The position numbers and the translations under genes were made by a program. DNA of 64,000 nt from Burkholderia sp. Bp9143 (lineage in GTDB: Bacteria > Pseudomonadota > Gammaproteobacteria > Burkholderiales > Burkholderiaceae): NCBI RefSeq assembly GCF_003853645.1, contig NZ_QTPO01000002.1, positions 124,001 to 188,000 of the forward strand, in the 5' to 3' direction. This document shows, one piece after another, positions 40,224 through 50,136 of the stretch (positions within the stretch are counted from its first letter, which is position 1; every line of letters begins with the position of its first letter). Under the pieces are notes generated by a model. That model saw nothing but the letters and a program-made list of their open reading frames with translations. It was not told where the DNA came from and did not search any database.

Positions 40224-40724
40224 ATGCCAACCGATTCCGTCGTCCATCAGCTTGCGATCCGCGCAGGCAACAAGCTGCGTGACGAGCACCTGTCGCTCGC
40301 CACCGCCGAATCCTGCACGGGCGGCATGATCGCCGCCGCGATCACCGACATCTCCGGCAGCAGCCAGTGGTTCGAGCGCGGCTTCGTCACCTACTCGAAC
40401 CAGGCCAAGATCGAGATGATCGGCGTGCCGCCCGATCTGATCGAGAAACACGGCGCCGTCAGCGAGCCGGTCGCGCGCGCGATGGCCGAAGGCGCGCTGC
40501 GCAACAGCCGCGCTCAGGTCGCGCTGTCCGTCACCGGTATCGCCGGCCCGGCGGGCGGCAGCGAGAAGAAGCCGGTCGGCACCGTGTCGTTCGGGTGGAG
40601 CAACCGGCTGCATACCGACGTCGAGACCCTCGTGTTCAAGGGCGACCGCGAGCGGATCCGCACGCAGGCGGCCGCGCATGCGCTGCGCGGGCTGCTGAAG
40701 CTGCTTGACGAGCGCGAACGCTGA
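40224..40724 (+). CDS. pncC: Nicotinamide-nucleotide amidohydrolase (CinA C-terminal type)
   Basis: Deamidates nicotinamide mononucleotide to nicotinate mononucleotide. The 166-residue protein is a stand-alone CinA C-terminal domain, with the family motifs LATAESCTGGMIAAAITDISGSSQWFERGFVTYSNQAK and SVTGIAGPAGGSEKKPVGTV. It lies 31 bp after pgpA. Confidence 0.94.
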   Translation: MPTDSVVHQLAIRAGNKLRDEHLSLATAESCTGGMIAAAITDISGSSQWFERGFVTYSNQAKIEMIGVPPDLIEKHGAVSEPVARAMAEGALRNSRAQVALSVTGIAGPAGGSEKKPVGTVSFGWSNRLHTDVETLVFKGDRERIRTQAAAHALRGLLKLLDERER

Positions 40725-40766
40725 TTCGCCGGCGCAACGGCAGCGGCGGCCGGCGCCCCTGCGCGC

Positions 40767-41825
40767 CTACTGGATCGCGTCGGGCTTCACGACGATCCAG
40801 TTCTTGTCCGCCGTGACCGGCAGGCCGAGCGCCTTCTGCTGCGCAGCCGATTCGTCCGACCACGCGCGGATCTGCGCCATCTGCTTGTCTTTCTTGTTCA
40901 CCCATACGCGCACGCCGCCGCGCGCGACGTCGGTCGCGTTCAGCAACATGTAGCCGTCGGATTTCGGCGTGTCGCCCGCGACGAGCACCGGCTTTTTCCA
41001 CTGGTCGATCCAGCCGGCGATCGAGCCCAGCTTGCCCTCGTACCACGTCATCGGGTTCATCAGGAATGGCGTGATCACGAGGTCGCGGTTCGCGGCCTCG
41101 TCGTACTTGCCGGCCTTGATCTGCAGCCGCGACGTGGTCAGCGCGCCCGTCGCCGGGTTGCGCAGCAGCGTCGTCACGCCGATCACGTTCTGCGGCTTCA
41201 CGTTGTAGCCGTATTTCGGATCCGACAGCACGAGCCGCGCGAGCTCCTCGTGCGCGGCCGTCATCACGTAGACCTCGATCCCGTTCTCGCGCAGCGCGTT
41301 GTACAGCTCCTGCATGCCGCGGAAGAAGCGCGGCGGGTTCGCCGCGCCGTCGACGACCTTGTCGCCCTGCCAGTAGCGGATCGGCACCGGCTTGCCGTCG
41401 GCCAGCATCGCGTCGACGTGGCGCTTCAGATCGGCAAGCGACAGCCCCGCGAACGCCTGCGCGATCCACGGGTAGCAGACGAGGTCGTCGATCTCGCAGA
41501 GCCGGTAGTAGTAGCTCGTCAGCGATTCCCTGTAGTCGGCGGAATCCTTGAACGGGATCAGCTTCAGCGACGGATCGAGCGAATCGCGCGTGAGCACGCC
41601 GTGGTTCTCCAGATACGGCAGCAGCGATTCCTCGAGGTCGTAGCGATAGGTCGTGTTGTCGGCGTCGAACACCGCGTAGTCGCCGCGATGCGCGTGCGCG
41701 GCGATCATCGCGTTCAGTGTCTTCGCACTGTCCGCCGGCCAGTGCGCCAGGTCCGCCGCGTGGGCGAACGACATGCACAACGACGCGGCAAGCGCGCTCA
41801 GAAGACGTCGGGACAGCTTGGGCAT
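40767..41825 (-). CDS. Secreted HAD-superfamily phosphatase, phosphorylcholine phosphatase (PchP)-like
   Basis: A 352-residue protein with a signal peptide (AHA then ADLAHWP, about residue 23) and HAD motifs: motif I FDADNTT (D54, D56), motif II in VMTAAHEELA, and motif III/IV in VAGDTPKSDGYML. This spacing and the periplasmic location match P. aeruginosa PchP, which releases choline from phosphorylcholine. The exact substrate is an inference. The ATG at 41825 has GGGAG upstream. Confidence 0.8.
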   Translation of the reverse strand: MPKLSRRLLSALAASLCMSFAHAADLAHWPADSAKTLNAMIAAHAHRGDYAVFDADNTTYRYDLEESLLPYLENHGVLTRDSLDPSLKLIPFKDSADYRESLTSYYYRLCEIDDLVCYPWIAQAFAGLSLADLKRHVDAMLADGKPVPIRYWQGDKVVDGAANPPRFFRGMQELYNALRENGIEVYVMTAAHEELARLVLSDPKYGYNVKPQNVIGVTTLLRNPATGALTTSRLQIKAGKYDEAANRDLVITPFLMNPMTWYEGKLGSIAGWIDQWKKPVLVAGDTPKSDGYMLLNATDVARGGVRVWVNKKDKQMAQIRAWSDESAAQQKALGLPVTADKNWIVVKPDAIQ

Positions 41826-41995
41826 GGCGTCGCTCCCTTTCTTGACATTTTGATTACGGATCGATGACAAGCGGCAGCATCGCGCGATTGACGCGCGGAC
41901 ATGCGGTGCGGAAGCGACGGGAAGTTGTTCGCGTGCGCCAGAGCGGCTAGCGCCGGAAAAGCTGCGCGGCACGCAGGCGCGGGACGCAGCAAGAG

Positions 41996-42013
41996 GCCGC
42001 CCAGACGGGCGGC
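41996..42013 (-). terminator. Likely terminator after pyrF
   Basis: A 7-bp GC stem (41996-42002 with 42007-42013) with an AGAC/GTCT loop lies 19 nt after the pyrF stop, followed on the minus strand by CTCTTGC. The U-run is poor. Confidence 0.5.
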
Positions 42014-42031
42014 GTGCGTTTCAGCGATATC

Positions 42032-42859
42032 TCAGCGATGCGCGTTGATCGTATCGCGCGTCTTCTGCGCGGCGAGCGCCGCGGCTTCGGCAAAATCCTC
42101 GCCCTTGCTCGCGTACAGGATCGCGCGCGACGAGTTGATCATCATTCCGGTGCCGTCGGCGGTGCGGCCCGCGTTGACGGTCGCCTGCACGTCGCCGCCC
42201 TGCGCGCCGATGCCGGGGATCAACAGCGGCATGTCGCCGACGATCCCGCGCACGATCTCGATTTCCTTGGGGAACGTGGCGCCGACCACGAGGCCGAGTT
42301 GGCCGTTCTTCGCGTTCCACTTGTTCGCCGCGAGGTCGGCCACGACCTGGTACAGCGGCCGGCCGTTCGTGTCGAGGAACTGCAGATCCGAGCCGCCCGG
42401 ATTCGACGTGCGGCACAGCACGATCACGCCCTTGCCTTCATGCTCGAAGTACGGCTCGACCGAGTCGTAGCCCATGTACGGGTTCACGGTGACCGCGTCC
42501 GCGCGATAGCGTTCGAACGCTTCGCGCGCATACTGCTCGGCCGTGCTGCCGATGTCGCCGCGCTTCGCGTCGAGGATCACGGGCAGGCCCGGATGCTGGA
42601 GGTGGATATGCGCGATCAGGCGCTCGAGCTGATCTTCCGCGCGATGCGCGGCGAAGTACGCGATCTGCGGCTTGAACGCGCTCGCATACTGCGCGGTCGC
42701 GTCGACGATCTGCCGGCAGAATTCGAAGATCGCGTCGGGCTGGCCGTCGAACTGCACGGGAAAGCGCGACGGCTCGGGATCGAGGCCGACGCACAGCAGC
42801 GAATTCGTGCGCTGCCACGCGGCGCGCAGCGATTCGATGAAAGTAAGCGGGGAAGACAT
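42032..42859 (-). CDS. pyrF: Orotidine 5'-phosphate decarboxylase (type 2)
   Basis: Makes UMP in pyrimidine synthesis. The 275 residues fit the type 2 (long) family: early [13 protein letters not shown], catalytic lysine in [30 protein letters not shown], and [13 protein letters not shown]. The start at 42859 is assigned from the conserved MSSPLTF N-terminus. It lies 39 bp after the galM-like gene on the same strand but is functionally unrelated. Confidence 0.95.
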   Translation of the reverse strand: MSSPLTFIESLRAAWQRTNSLLCVGLDPEPSRFPVQFDGQPDAIFEFCRQIVDATAQYASAFKPQIAYFAAHRAEDQLERLIAHIHLQHPGLPVILDAKRGDIGSTAEQYAREAFERYRADAVTVNPYMGYDSVEPYFEHEGKGVIVLCRTSNPGGSDLQFLDTNGRPLYQVVADLAANKWNAKNGQLGLVVGATFPKEIEIVRGIVGDMPLLIPGIGAQGGDVQATVNAGRTADGTGMMINSSRAILYASKGEDFAEAAALAAQKTRDTINAHR

Positions 42860-42898
42860 GGCGGATACTCGCGGCAAACCGTTGGTAGACCGCGTATT

Positions 42899-43960
42899 TT
42901 ACCCGCGTCGCCGGCGTCCTTCGCGCGCGGCCGCGTCGACGCGTGCATCGGCCCGCTCGACGGTGAACGCGAAACGCCGCGTGAGCCGCTCGCCCGGCGC
43001 GAGCAACGTCATGCCGTGCGCGGCCGCACCGCCCGGCAGGTTCACCGCATTGATCGGATGATCGACCGGCTCGAAGCAGAAGAAATCCTCGCCGGGCGGC
43101 GTATAGAGCACGTATGCATCGGCGTCGGCCGCGACCGTCAGCAACAGCCCGCGGCGCGGCCAGCTCACCGTCGCGTGGCCGCCCCAGCCGGTGAACGCAT
43201 GATTGACGAGCGTCGCCGGCAACGGATACGCGACGCCGAACTGCCAGGCCGGCGGCACGCTCACGTGCCGCACTGGCAGAAAATCGGCGCCCGACAGCCA
43301 CAGGCCGCCGGCCGCCGCCGCCAGCTCGGTCGCGTCGTCGCGCACCACGAACGGATGCACGCCGAGCCCGAACGGCAGCCTGGCGCGCCCCGCATTCTCG
43401 ATCGTCAGCGCGATCGACAGCGTCGTGTCCTCGAGCGCGAACGACTGGATCGCGCGAAACGCGTAAGGCGCGCCGCTCGCGCGATCGAGCGACAGCTGCA
43501 GCGTCGTGTCGGTCGCATCGTCCACCTGCCACGGCGCAAGCCAGCCGTCGCCGTGAATCGGCAGCGGCTCGTCGCGACGGTTGCGCGGCACCGCGACGCT
43601 GCGCCCGTCGCATTCGAAGCGGCCGTTGCCGATCCGGTTCGAGTACGGCAGCAGCGGATAGCACGCGAGCGCGTTCGGGTCCGTCGCCGTTTCCGGGTGC
43701 TCGCAACGACGGAACACCGGCACCAGCGCGCCGTGGTCGCCGCGCCAGTCGAAGCGCGCGATGCCGCCACCGAGGTGCGGCAGCACGTCGAGCCGCAGCG
43801 ACGCGTTCGACAACGTGACGGTCTCCGCATGCGCGGCGCCGACGCCCTGCGCGAACGCGGCGGTCTGCGGGCCGGCGCTGACCGGCTGAGCGGCGGCAGC
43901 CAGGCGTGCGCGGCGCGACTGGCTCGTGGACGACGATGCGTGCGAGGACGTGGCGGTCAT
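42899..43960 (-). CDS. Aldose 1-epimerase family protein
   Basis: The 353-residue protein is a GalM-like mutarotase. The core begins about residue 47 (ETVTLSNASLRLDVLPHLGGGIARFDWRG), with PLLPYSNRIGNGRF, a histidine in PIHGDGW, LGVHPFVV and GEDFFCFEPVDHPINA (family catalytic Glu/His). The first 45 residues are Ser/Ala-rich and poorly conserved, so the true start could be later. As last gene of the sugar operon it should speed anomer exchange of the transported aldose before oxidation by the SDR dehydrogenase. Confidence 0.85.
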   Translation of the reverse strand: MTATSSHASSSTSQSRRARLAAAAQPVSAGPQTAAFAQGVGAAHAETVTLSNASLRLDVLPHLGGGIARFDWRGDHGALVPVFRRCEHPETATDPNALACYPLLPYSNRIGNGRFECDGRSVAVPRNRRDEPLPIHGDGWLAPWQVDDATDTTLQLSLDRASGAPYAFRAIQSFALEDTTLSIALTIENAGRARLPFGLGVHPFVVRDDATELAAAAGGLWLSGADFLPVRHVSVPPAWQFGVAYPLPATLVNHAFTGWGGHATVSWPRRGLLLTVAADADAYVLYTPPGEDFFCFEPVDHPINAVNLPGGAAAHGMTLLAPGERLTRRFAFTVERADARVDAAAREGRRRRG

Positions 43961-44034
43961 GGTGAGCTCCTTTCCTTCGTCGATGAAACGATACGGGTCG
44001 TCGCGCGGTGTCGCGCGAACTCGAACACCGGCAA

Positions 44035-44850
44035 TCAGGCCCAGCCGCCGTCGACCACCACGTCCTGCGCGGTGATCATCCGGCTGTCGTCGGCCGCGAG
44101 GAACAGCGCCATCCGGGCGAGATCGTCCGGCAGCAGCTCGGCGTCGATGCACTGGCCGGCCTTGATCGCCGCGCGGCCCGCGTCGTCGAGCCACAGCCTG
44201 CGCTGCTTGTCGGTCATCACCCAACCGGGCACCAGCGAATTCACGCGGATTCCGAACGGGCCGAGATCGCGCGCGAGCCCGCGCGTGAGCCCCTGCACGG
44301 CCGCCTTCGCCATCACGTAGACGGGATAGCCGCCGTTCTTCAGCATCCAGCTGATCGAGCCGAGATTGATGATCGCGCCGCCGCCGCGCTGCTTCATGTC
44401 GTCGATCACCGCCTGCGCGGCGAAGAACTGGTGGCGCAGGTTCACCGCGATGCCCGCGTCGAACGACGCGGGTGTCACGTCGCCGATCGCGTGGCGCGTG
44501 TCGTTCGCCGCATTGTTCACGAGCACCGCGATCGCGCCGATGCGTGCGCGGATCGCGTCGATCGCATGGCGCAGCGCGTCGATGTCGGTCAGGTCGCACG
44601 GGATGAACAGCGGCGCGTGGCGTACGTCCGGCAACTGCGCGAGACTTTCCGCGAGCGCCTGGCCCGCCTGCGCGTCGAGATCGACGAACGCCACGCGCGC
44701 GCCCTGCCGCGCGAAGTGCTCGACGAACGCCGCGCCGATGCCGGTCGCGCCGCCCGTGATCAGCACCGCGCGATCCTCGAGGCTCGGGTAGCGCGCATAG
44801 CGCGCGTCGCTCGCGGCGCGCGGATCCAGCGCGGAAGTTTCGATGGTCAT
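44035..44850 (-). CDS. SDR family oxidoreductase (sugar dehydrogenase type)
   Basis: A 271-residue short-chain dehydrogenase with the cofactor motif TGGATGIGAAFVEHF (about residues 33-47) and NNAANDTRHAI. The catalytic segment is NLGSISWMLKNGGYPVYVMAKAA, with Ser, Tyr and Lys present. Its place in the sugar operon suggests it oxidises L-arabinose or D-galactose to the lactone, or acts one step later. Which of the two operon SDRs does which step cannot be decided here. Confidence 0.82.
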   Translation of the reverse strand: MTIETSALDPRAASDARYARYPSLEDRAVLITGGATGIGAAFVEHFARQGARVAFVDLDAQAGQALAESLAQLPDVRHAPLFIPCDLTDIDALRHAIDAIRARIGAIAVLVNNAANDTRHAIGDVTPASFDAGIAVNLRHQFFAAQAVIDDMKQRGGGAIINLGSISWMLKNGGYPVYVMAKAAVQGLTRGLARDLGPFGIRVNSLVPGWVMTDKQRRLWLDDAGRAAIKAGQCIDAELLPDDLARMALFLAADDSRMITAQDVVVDGGWA

Positions 44851-44873
44851 GCGAATCGTCTCCGTGGAATCGG

Positions 44874-45890
44874 TCAGTCGCGTACGCCGCGGTTCTTCAG
44901 CTGGTCGAGCAATACCGCCGCGAGCAGGATCGCGCCGCGCACGAGGTACTGGTAGAACGCGTCGATGTTCAGCAGGTTCATCACGTTCTCGACGGTGCCC
45001 ATGATCAGCACGCCGATCACGACGCCCGAGATCGTCGCGCGGCCGCCCATCAGCGACACGCCGCCGAGCACGCACGCGGAGATCACGTTCAGCTCGAAGC
45101 CCTGCGCGGCGTTCGGCTGGCCCGACGTGATGCGCGACGCGAGGATCACGCCGGCGAGCGCCGTCACCGCGCCCTGGATCAGGAAGATGTACACGCGCGT
45201 GCGTTCGACGTTGATCCCCGCGAGACGCGACGCCTCGGGGTTGCCGCCGATCGCGAGCGTGTTGCGGCCGTACACGGTCTGGTTCAGCAGCACGCCGAAC
45301 ACGATGAAGCACAGCAGCGTGACCCAGATCGGCAGCGACACGCCGAACAGCGACAACCCGCCGAGCGCGATGAACGTATCCGACGACACGCCGACCGCCT
45401 GCCCCTTCGACACGATGAAGCCGAGCCCGCGCACGATTTCCATCGTCGCGAGCGTCGTGATCAGCGCGTTGATGCGCAGGTACGCGATCACCGCGCCATT
45501 CACGAAGCCGATCGCCGCACCGGCCGCGACCGCCGCGACGATCGCGACGAACGTGTTGTCGGTCGCGTTCAGCACCATCGCGCACAGCACGCCGGAGAAC
45601 GCGACGGTCGAGCCGATCGACAGGTCGAAGTCGCGCGACGCCAGACAGAACATCATCGTGCACGCGACCATCCCGATCTGCGAGATCGACAGCGCGAGGC
45701 CGAGCATGTTGTCGATCGAGAAGAAGTGATCGACCGTCAGAGACATCGTCACGAACATCACCGCGAAGATCGCGATCAGGCTGTATTCGGTGAGGTGCTG
45801 CCACCACTTCTGGCGGTCGCTCTGCTGTGGAACCAGCGCGTCGGCCGACGGCTTCACGGCTGCGCTGGCGAGGTTTTCCCGGACTTGCAT
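44874..45890 (-). CDS. araH: Sugar ABC transporter permease, AraH/RbsC type
   Basis: The 338-residue inner-membrane permease has about nine or ten hydrophobic segments and the family blocks DLSIGSTVAFSGVL, ALGGLSLFGVSLPIW, GRNTLAIGGNPEASRLAGINV and SACVLGGVSLMGGRATISGVVIGV. It forms the channel for AraF-delivered sugar with AraG. The ATG at 45890 has GGAGACA upstream. Confidence 0.9.
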   Translation of the reverse strand: MQVRENLASAAVKPSADALVPQQSDRQKWWQHLTEYSLIAIFAVMFVTMSLTVDHFFSIDNMLGLALSISQIGMVACTMMFCLASRDFDLSIGSTVAFSGVLCAMVLNATDNTFVAIVAAVAAGAAIGFVNGAVIAYLRINALITTLATMEIVRGLGFIVSKGQAVGVSSDTFIALGGLSLFGVSLPIWVTLLCFIVFGVLLNQTVYGRNTLAIGGNPEASRLAGINVERTRVYIFLIQGAVTALAGVILASRITSGQPNAAQGFELNVISACVLGGVSLMGGRATISGVVIGVLIMGTVENVMNLLNIDAFYQYLVRGAILLAAVLLDQLKNRGVRD

Positions 45891-45980
45891 GGTTGTGTCT
45901 CCTGCTCCTGCATCGCGCGGCCCGCGCCGCGCGTAATCGATTCGAATATCGTGCATCGCCCGCGGCGACCTGAAACCGCG

Positions 45981-47492
45981 TCAGGCCGCCTCGACGACGC
46001 TCGTCTGCGGCAGCGCGAGGCTCAGCACCGCATGCTCGTTCGCCTGCTCGCGCGGCAACTCGCCCGCGATGCGGCCTTCTCGCATCACGACGATGCGATC
46101 GGACACGCCGAGCACTTCCGGCAGTTCCGACGACACCATCACGATCGCGCAGCCGCGTTCCGCGAGCCGGTAGATCACGTCGTAGATCTCGTGCTTCGCG
46201 CCGACGTCGATCCCGCGCGTCGGCTCGTCGAGGATCACGACCTTCAGGTCGGGCTCCGCGAGCCAGCGCGACAGGATCGCCTTCTGCTGGTTGCCGCCCG
46301 ACAGGAAGCGGATCTTCTGGCGCCGGTTCGGCGTCTTGATCTTCAGCCGCTGGATGAAGCGGTCGGCCGTTGCGCTTTCGGTCTTGCGATCGATGAAGAG
46401 CCCCGCGCGCAGCGAATGACGGCGGCAGCTGATGTTGATGTTCTCCGCGACCGACGCCATCGCGATGATCCCCTCTTCCTTGCGGTCCTCCGGGCACAGC
46501 ACGATGCCGTGACGGATCGCGTCGCCGGTGCGCTTCACGTCGATGCGCTTGCCGTCGAGCGTCAGCACGCCCGCGCGCCGGCGGTCGGCACCGTAGACGA
46601 GCCGCATCAGTTCGCTGCGCCCGGCGCCGACGAGGCCGAAGAAGCCGACGATCTCGCCCGCGCGCACCGAGAAGCTCGCCGGTTCGCGCAGCGCCGGGCC
46701 GTCGACGCCTTCGGCGGACAACCGCACGTCGCCGAGCGCGCGCGGCGCGTAATGGTAAATATCAGCGATCTCGCGCCCGACCATCTCGGCGACCAGCCGT
46801 TCGCGCGGCACGTCGGCGAGCGCTTCGTGCGATGCGATCTTGCGCCCGTCGCGGAAAATCGTGCACGCATCGCACAGCCGGTAGATCTCGTCCATCCGGT
46901 GCGAGATGTAGATCAGCGCGCGGCCCTGCGCACGCAGGTCGTCGACGAGCTTGAACAGCACCTCGGTCTCGCGATGCGACAGCGAGCTCGTCGGTTCGTC
47001 GAGCGCGATCACGCGCGCATTGCGCATCAGCGCCTTGCAGATCTCGACCATCTGCCGCTGCGCGATCGACAGCCGCCCGAGCTTCGCGTCGGGATCCAGA
47101 TCGACGCCCATCGCGGCGAGCCGCTCGCGCACGTGGCGCTTCGCCTCGCCCTTTCTCACCCAGCCGAGCGCATTCGGCAGGCGGCCGAGCAGCAGGTTCT
47201 CCGCGACCGTCAGGTCGGGCACGTACTGCAGTTCCTGGTGAATCACTGCAATGCCGGCCGCGATCGACGCAGCCGCACTCGAGAAATGCACGGGCTGGCC
47301 GTCGACCAGCACGCTGCCCGCATCGGGCTGGTATTCGCCGCCGAGAATCTTCAGCAGCGTCGACTTGCCCGCGCCGTTCTCGCCCATCAGGCCATGCACC
47401 TCGCCCGCGTGCACGTCGAACGAGATGCCGTCGAGTGCGCGCACGCCGGGAAATACCTTGCCGATATTGTCAAAACGCAGTGCCGCTGACAC
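45981..47492 (-). CDS. araG: Sugar ABC transporter ATP-binding protein, AraG type
   Basis: This 503-residue protein holds two ATPase domains, as in RbsA and AraG. Domain 1 has [14 protein letters not shown] (Walker A, about residue 36), [15 protein letters not shown] (signature) and [11 protein letters not shown]. Domain 2 (from about residue 250) has [32 protein letters not shown] and [14 protein letters not shown]. The start is GTG at 47492 with GGGGAG upstream. It sits between araF and araH. Confidence 0.93.
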   Translation of the reverse strand: MSAALRFDNIGKVFPGVRALDGISFDVHAGEVHGLMGENGAGKSTLLKILGGEYQPDAGSVLVDGQPVHFSSAAASIAAGIAVIHQELQYVPDLTVAENLLLGRLPNALGWVRKGEAKRHVRERLAAMGVDLDPDAKLGRLSIAQRQMVEICKALMRNARVIALDEPTSSLSHRETEVLFKLVDDLRAQGRALIYISHRMDEIYRLCDACTIFRDGRKIASHEALADVPRERLVAEMVGREIADIYHYAPRALGDVRLSAEGVDGPALREPASFSVRAGEIVGFFGLVGAGRSELMRLVYGADRRRAGVLTLDGKRIDVKRTGDAIRHGIVLCPEDRKEEGIIAMASVAENINISCRRHSLRAGLFIDRKTESATADRFIQRLKIKTPNRRQKIRFLSGGNQQKAILSRWLAEPDLKVVILDEPTRGIDVGAKHEIYDVIYRLAERGCAIVMVSSELPEVLGVSDRIVVMREGRIAGELPREQANEHAVLSLALPQTSVVEAA

Positions 47493-47559
47493 GTCGTCTC
47501 CCCACTTCCAATTCGATCGACCGCCGGCCGCCGCATCGCCGCGGCAGCCGGCGGGCCGC

Positions 47560-48555
47560 TTACTTCGAGGCGAGCCCCATCTCGTCGCGCACCTTCGACA
47601 CGTTGTCGCGCGTCGCGAGCATGCCGGTGGTCAGCGTGAGCGGCGCCGGCGCCTTGCCCTGCGTGATCCACGTATACATCAGCTCGGAGGTTTCCTCGCC
47701 GTGGCGCTTCGGGCTGATGATCACGGTGCCGTAGAAACCCGTCGGCTGCGGCTTCTTGAACTCGTTCAGCGCCGAATCGGACCCGCCGATGCCGATGCCG
47801 ATCATGTTGTCCGCCTTGAAGCCGCGCCCTTCGGCCGCGCGCACCGCGCCGAGCACGGCCTCGTCGTTCAGGCCGTAGGCGACCCAGTGCTTGAACTGCG
47901 GGTTCTTCGTGAGCGCGATGTTCGCCGCGTTGAATGCGTTCTCGGTATCGGTCTTCGCCTGTGGCGCCGCGATCACGTTCGCCTTCGGGAAGCCGGCGGC
48001 AACCAGCGCGTCGGTCGCGCCGCTCGTGCGGTCGTGCGCGGTCGGCAGCTGCTCGTACGTGATGTCGATCGCGCCGACGTCCTTCATGTTCCAGCCGCGC
48101 TTCTTGATCTCGGCCGCGATGCCGTCGCCGACCTGCTTGCCGATGTTGTACGCGGAGATCCCCATGTGCGGCACCGACTCGATCGGCTTGCCGGCGCCGT
48201 CGACGAGGCGATCGTCGACCGTCATCATCTTCAGGTTGTGCGACTTCGCCTTCGCGACGATGCCCGGCCCGAGCTTCACGTCGGGCGTGCAGATGATGAA
48301 GCCCTGCGCCTTCTGCGCGGACAGGTTGTCGATCGCGCTCATCACCTTCTCGCCCGACGGCGCGCCGATCTTCACGAGCGTGAAGCCCTTGTCCTTCGCG
48401 GCCATCTCGGCGAACTTCCATTCGTCCTGGAACCACGGCTCTTCGGGCTGCTTCACGAGGAAGCCGATCTTGACCGGATCGGCCGCGTGCGCAACCGGGC
48501 TACCCATCACCACCGCGGCCGCGGCGGCCAGCGTTACGAACGTTCTGCGTTTCAT
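47560..48555 (-). CDS. araF: Periplasmic sugar-binding protein, L-arabinose (AraF) type
   Basis: The 331-residue protein has a signal peptide ([20 protein letters not shown], cut after AHA near residue 24). The mature sequence is close to Ara[24 protein letters not shown] and the later [17 protein letters not shown]. It captures L-arabinose, possibly D-galactose or D-fucose as E. coli AraF also does, and delivers it to AraGH. The next gene araG starts 67 bp on. Confidence 0.92.
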   Translation of the reverse strand: MKRRTFVTLAAAAAVVMGSPVAHAADPVKIGFLVKQPEEPWFQDEWKFAEMAAKDKGFTLVKIGAPSGEKVMSAIDNLSAQKAQGFIICTPDVKLGPGIVAKAKSHNLKMMTVDDRLVDGAGKPIESVPHMGISAYNIGKQVGDGIAAEIKKRGWNMKDVGAIDITYEQLPTAHDRTSGATDALVAAGFPKANVIAAPQAKTDTENAFNAANIALTKNPQFKHWVAYGLNDEAVLGAVRAAEGRGFKADNMIGIGIGGSDSALNEFKKPQPTGFYGTVIISPKRHGEETSELMYTWITQGKAPAPLTLTTGMLATRDNVSKVRDEMGLASK

Positions 48556-48657
48556 CTCCAGTGTCTCCTTGTCTTCATCGAATAGGAACCAGCCGCTTGT
48601 TGGTTTCGACGCAGCGTGCGCGCGGCCGTCGCACGTGCGGTCTTTCGAATCGTTGCG

Positions 48658-49440
48658 TCAGTCGTGATACAGCGCCGCGCGCCCGCCGTCGACGGTGATG
48701 CACGCGGCATTGATGAACGGCGCCTCGTCGGAGGCGAGGAACACGGCCGTCATCGCGACCTCCTCCGGTTTGCCGATTCGCTTCATCGGCTGCAGCGCGA
48801 GCGTCTCGGCGCGTGCCGCGGCCGGGTCGGCCTGCGCATCCCACCAGTCGCGCGTGAGCTGCGTCTCGATGTAGCCGGGCGCGATCGCGTTCACGCGCAC
48901 GTTGCGCGCCGCGTATTCGATGCCGAGCGCACGTGTGAGGCCCAGCACGCCGTGTTTCGCGACCGGGTACGGAAAGCAGCCCGGGATGATCCGGAACGCA
49001 TGCGTCGACGCGATGTTCACGATGCTGCCGCGGCCGCGTTCGACCATTCCCGGCAGCGCCGCGCGGCAGCCGTGCCACACGCCGTCGAGGTCGACCGCGA
49101 AGCAGCGGCGCCAGTCGTCGTCCGTCATCGTCAGCGGATCGGCGAACACGTTGATGCCGGCGTTGTTCACCAGCACGTCGAGCGGGCCGAATGCGGCTTC
49201 GGTCCGCGCGAGCGCGTCGCGCACCGAGTCCTGCCGCGCGACGTCCGCGTGCAGCGCGAGCACGCGCGCACCGTCGATGTCGTCGGCGATCGCCGCAGTC
49301 GTGCGCTGCGCTTGCGGGAAGTCGAGGTCGACGAGCGCGACGGCCGCGCCTTCGCGCGCGAACGCCCGCGCGATCGCGGCGCCGATCCCGCGGCCCGCAC
49401 CCGTCACCATCGCGACCTTGCCCGCGAGGCGCCCCATCAT
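48658..49440 (-). CDS. SDR family oxidoreductase (galactose/arabinose dehydrogenase candidate)
   Basis: The 260-residue protein has TGAGRGIGAAIARAF (residues about 13-27), NNAGINVFADPLTM, and the catalytic NIASTHAFRIIPGCFPYPVAKHG with Ser, Tyr and Lys. Its ATG overlaps the dgoA stop (ATGA), so the two are translationally coupled. The context (KDPGal branch plus arabinose transport) makes it a candidate NAD(P)-linked D-galactose or L-arabinose 1-dehydrogenase. Confidence 0.82.
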   Translation of the reverse strand: MMGRLAGKVAMVTGAGRGIGAAIARAFAREGAAVALVDLDFPQAQRTTAAIADDIDGARVLALHADVARQDSVRDALARTEAAFGPLDVLVNNAGINVFADPLTMTDDDWRRCFAVDLDGVWHGCRAALPGMVERGRGSIVNIASTHAFRIIPGCFPYPVAKHGVLGLTRALGIEYAARNVRVNAIAPGYIETQLTRDWWDAQADPAAARAETLALQPMKRIGKPEEVAMTAVFLASDEAPFINAACITVDGGRAALYHD

Positions 49441-50114
49441 GCGACTCCGCCGCGCGCCGCGCGCAGGCCGGCCTGGAACGCGCGCGCGTTCGCCGCGGTC
49501 GCTTCCGCCGACTGACCGGACCGGTACAGCGCCGAACCAAGGCCGAAGCCATTGGCACCGGCTGCGAGGAACGGCTGCATGTTGTCCGGCGCAATCCCGC
49601 CGACCGGAATCAGCGGCACCGCGCGGTCGATCACCGCGCGCCACGCCTTCACGACGGGGATGCCGATCTGCTCGGCCGGGAACATCTTCAACACGTCGGC
49701 GCCGTTCGCGAGCGCGGCGAACGCCTCGGTCGGCGTCGCGACGCCCGGTGCGCTCGCGAGCCCGCACTCGCGCGCACGCCGGATCACGGCCGCGTCGCTG
49801 TGCGGCATCACGATCAGCGTGCCGCCGGCGTCCTGCACGCGGTCGACAAATTCGGCACGCAGCACGGTGCCCGCGCCGACGATCATGTCGTCGGGCAGCG
49901 CACGGCGCAGCGCCGCGATGCTGTCGAACGGATCGGGCGAGTTGAGCGGCACCTCGACGATCCGGAAGCCGGCTTCATGCAGCGCAAGGCCGTGGTCGGC
50001 GACTTCGGCGGGCGTGATGCCACGCATGATCGCGATCAGCGGGCACGCGTCGAACGCGCGCATCAGTGCGGCGTGCGGCGTGTACGGCGCGGGCAGCGTA
50101 AGGTCGGACGACAT
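49437..50114 (-). CDS. dgoA: 2-dehydro-3-deoxy-6-phosphogalactonate (KDPGal) aldolase
   Basis: Splits KDPGal to pyruvate and glyceraldehyde-3-phosphate in the De Ley-Doudoroff route for D-galactose. The 225-residue class I aldolase resembles eda (4351-4977) in fold: IAIMRGITPAEV, FRIVEVPLNSPDPFDSI and the Schiff-base lysine in ADVLKMFPAEQIGIP. The NSPDP form, rather than the RTPAG of eda, marks the KDPGal type. It follows dgoK by 22 bp and overlaps the next SDR start. Confidence 0.9.
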   Translation of the reverse strand: MSSDLTLPAPYTPHAALMRAFDACPLIAIMRGITPAEVADHGLALHEAGFRIVEVPLNSPDPFDSIAALRRALPDDMIVGAGTVLRAEFVDRVQDAGGTLIVMPHSDAAVIRRARECGLASAPGVATPTEAFAALANGADVLKMFPAEQIGIPVVKAWRAVIDRAVPLIPVGGIAPDNMQPFLAAGANGFGLGSALYRSGQSAEATAANARAFQAGLRAARGGVA

Positions 50115-50136
50115 CAGCGGTTCCTCTTCGATCGGT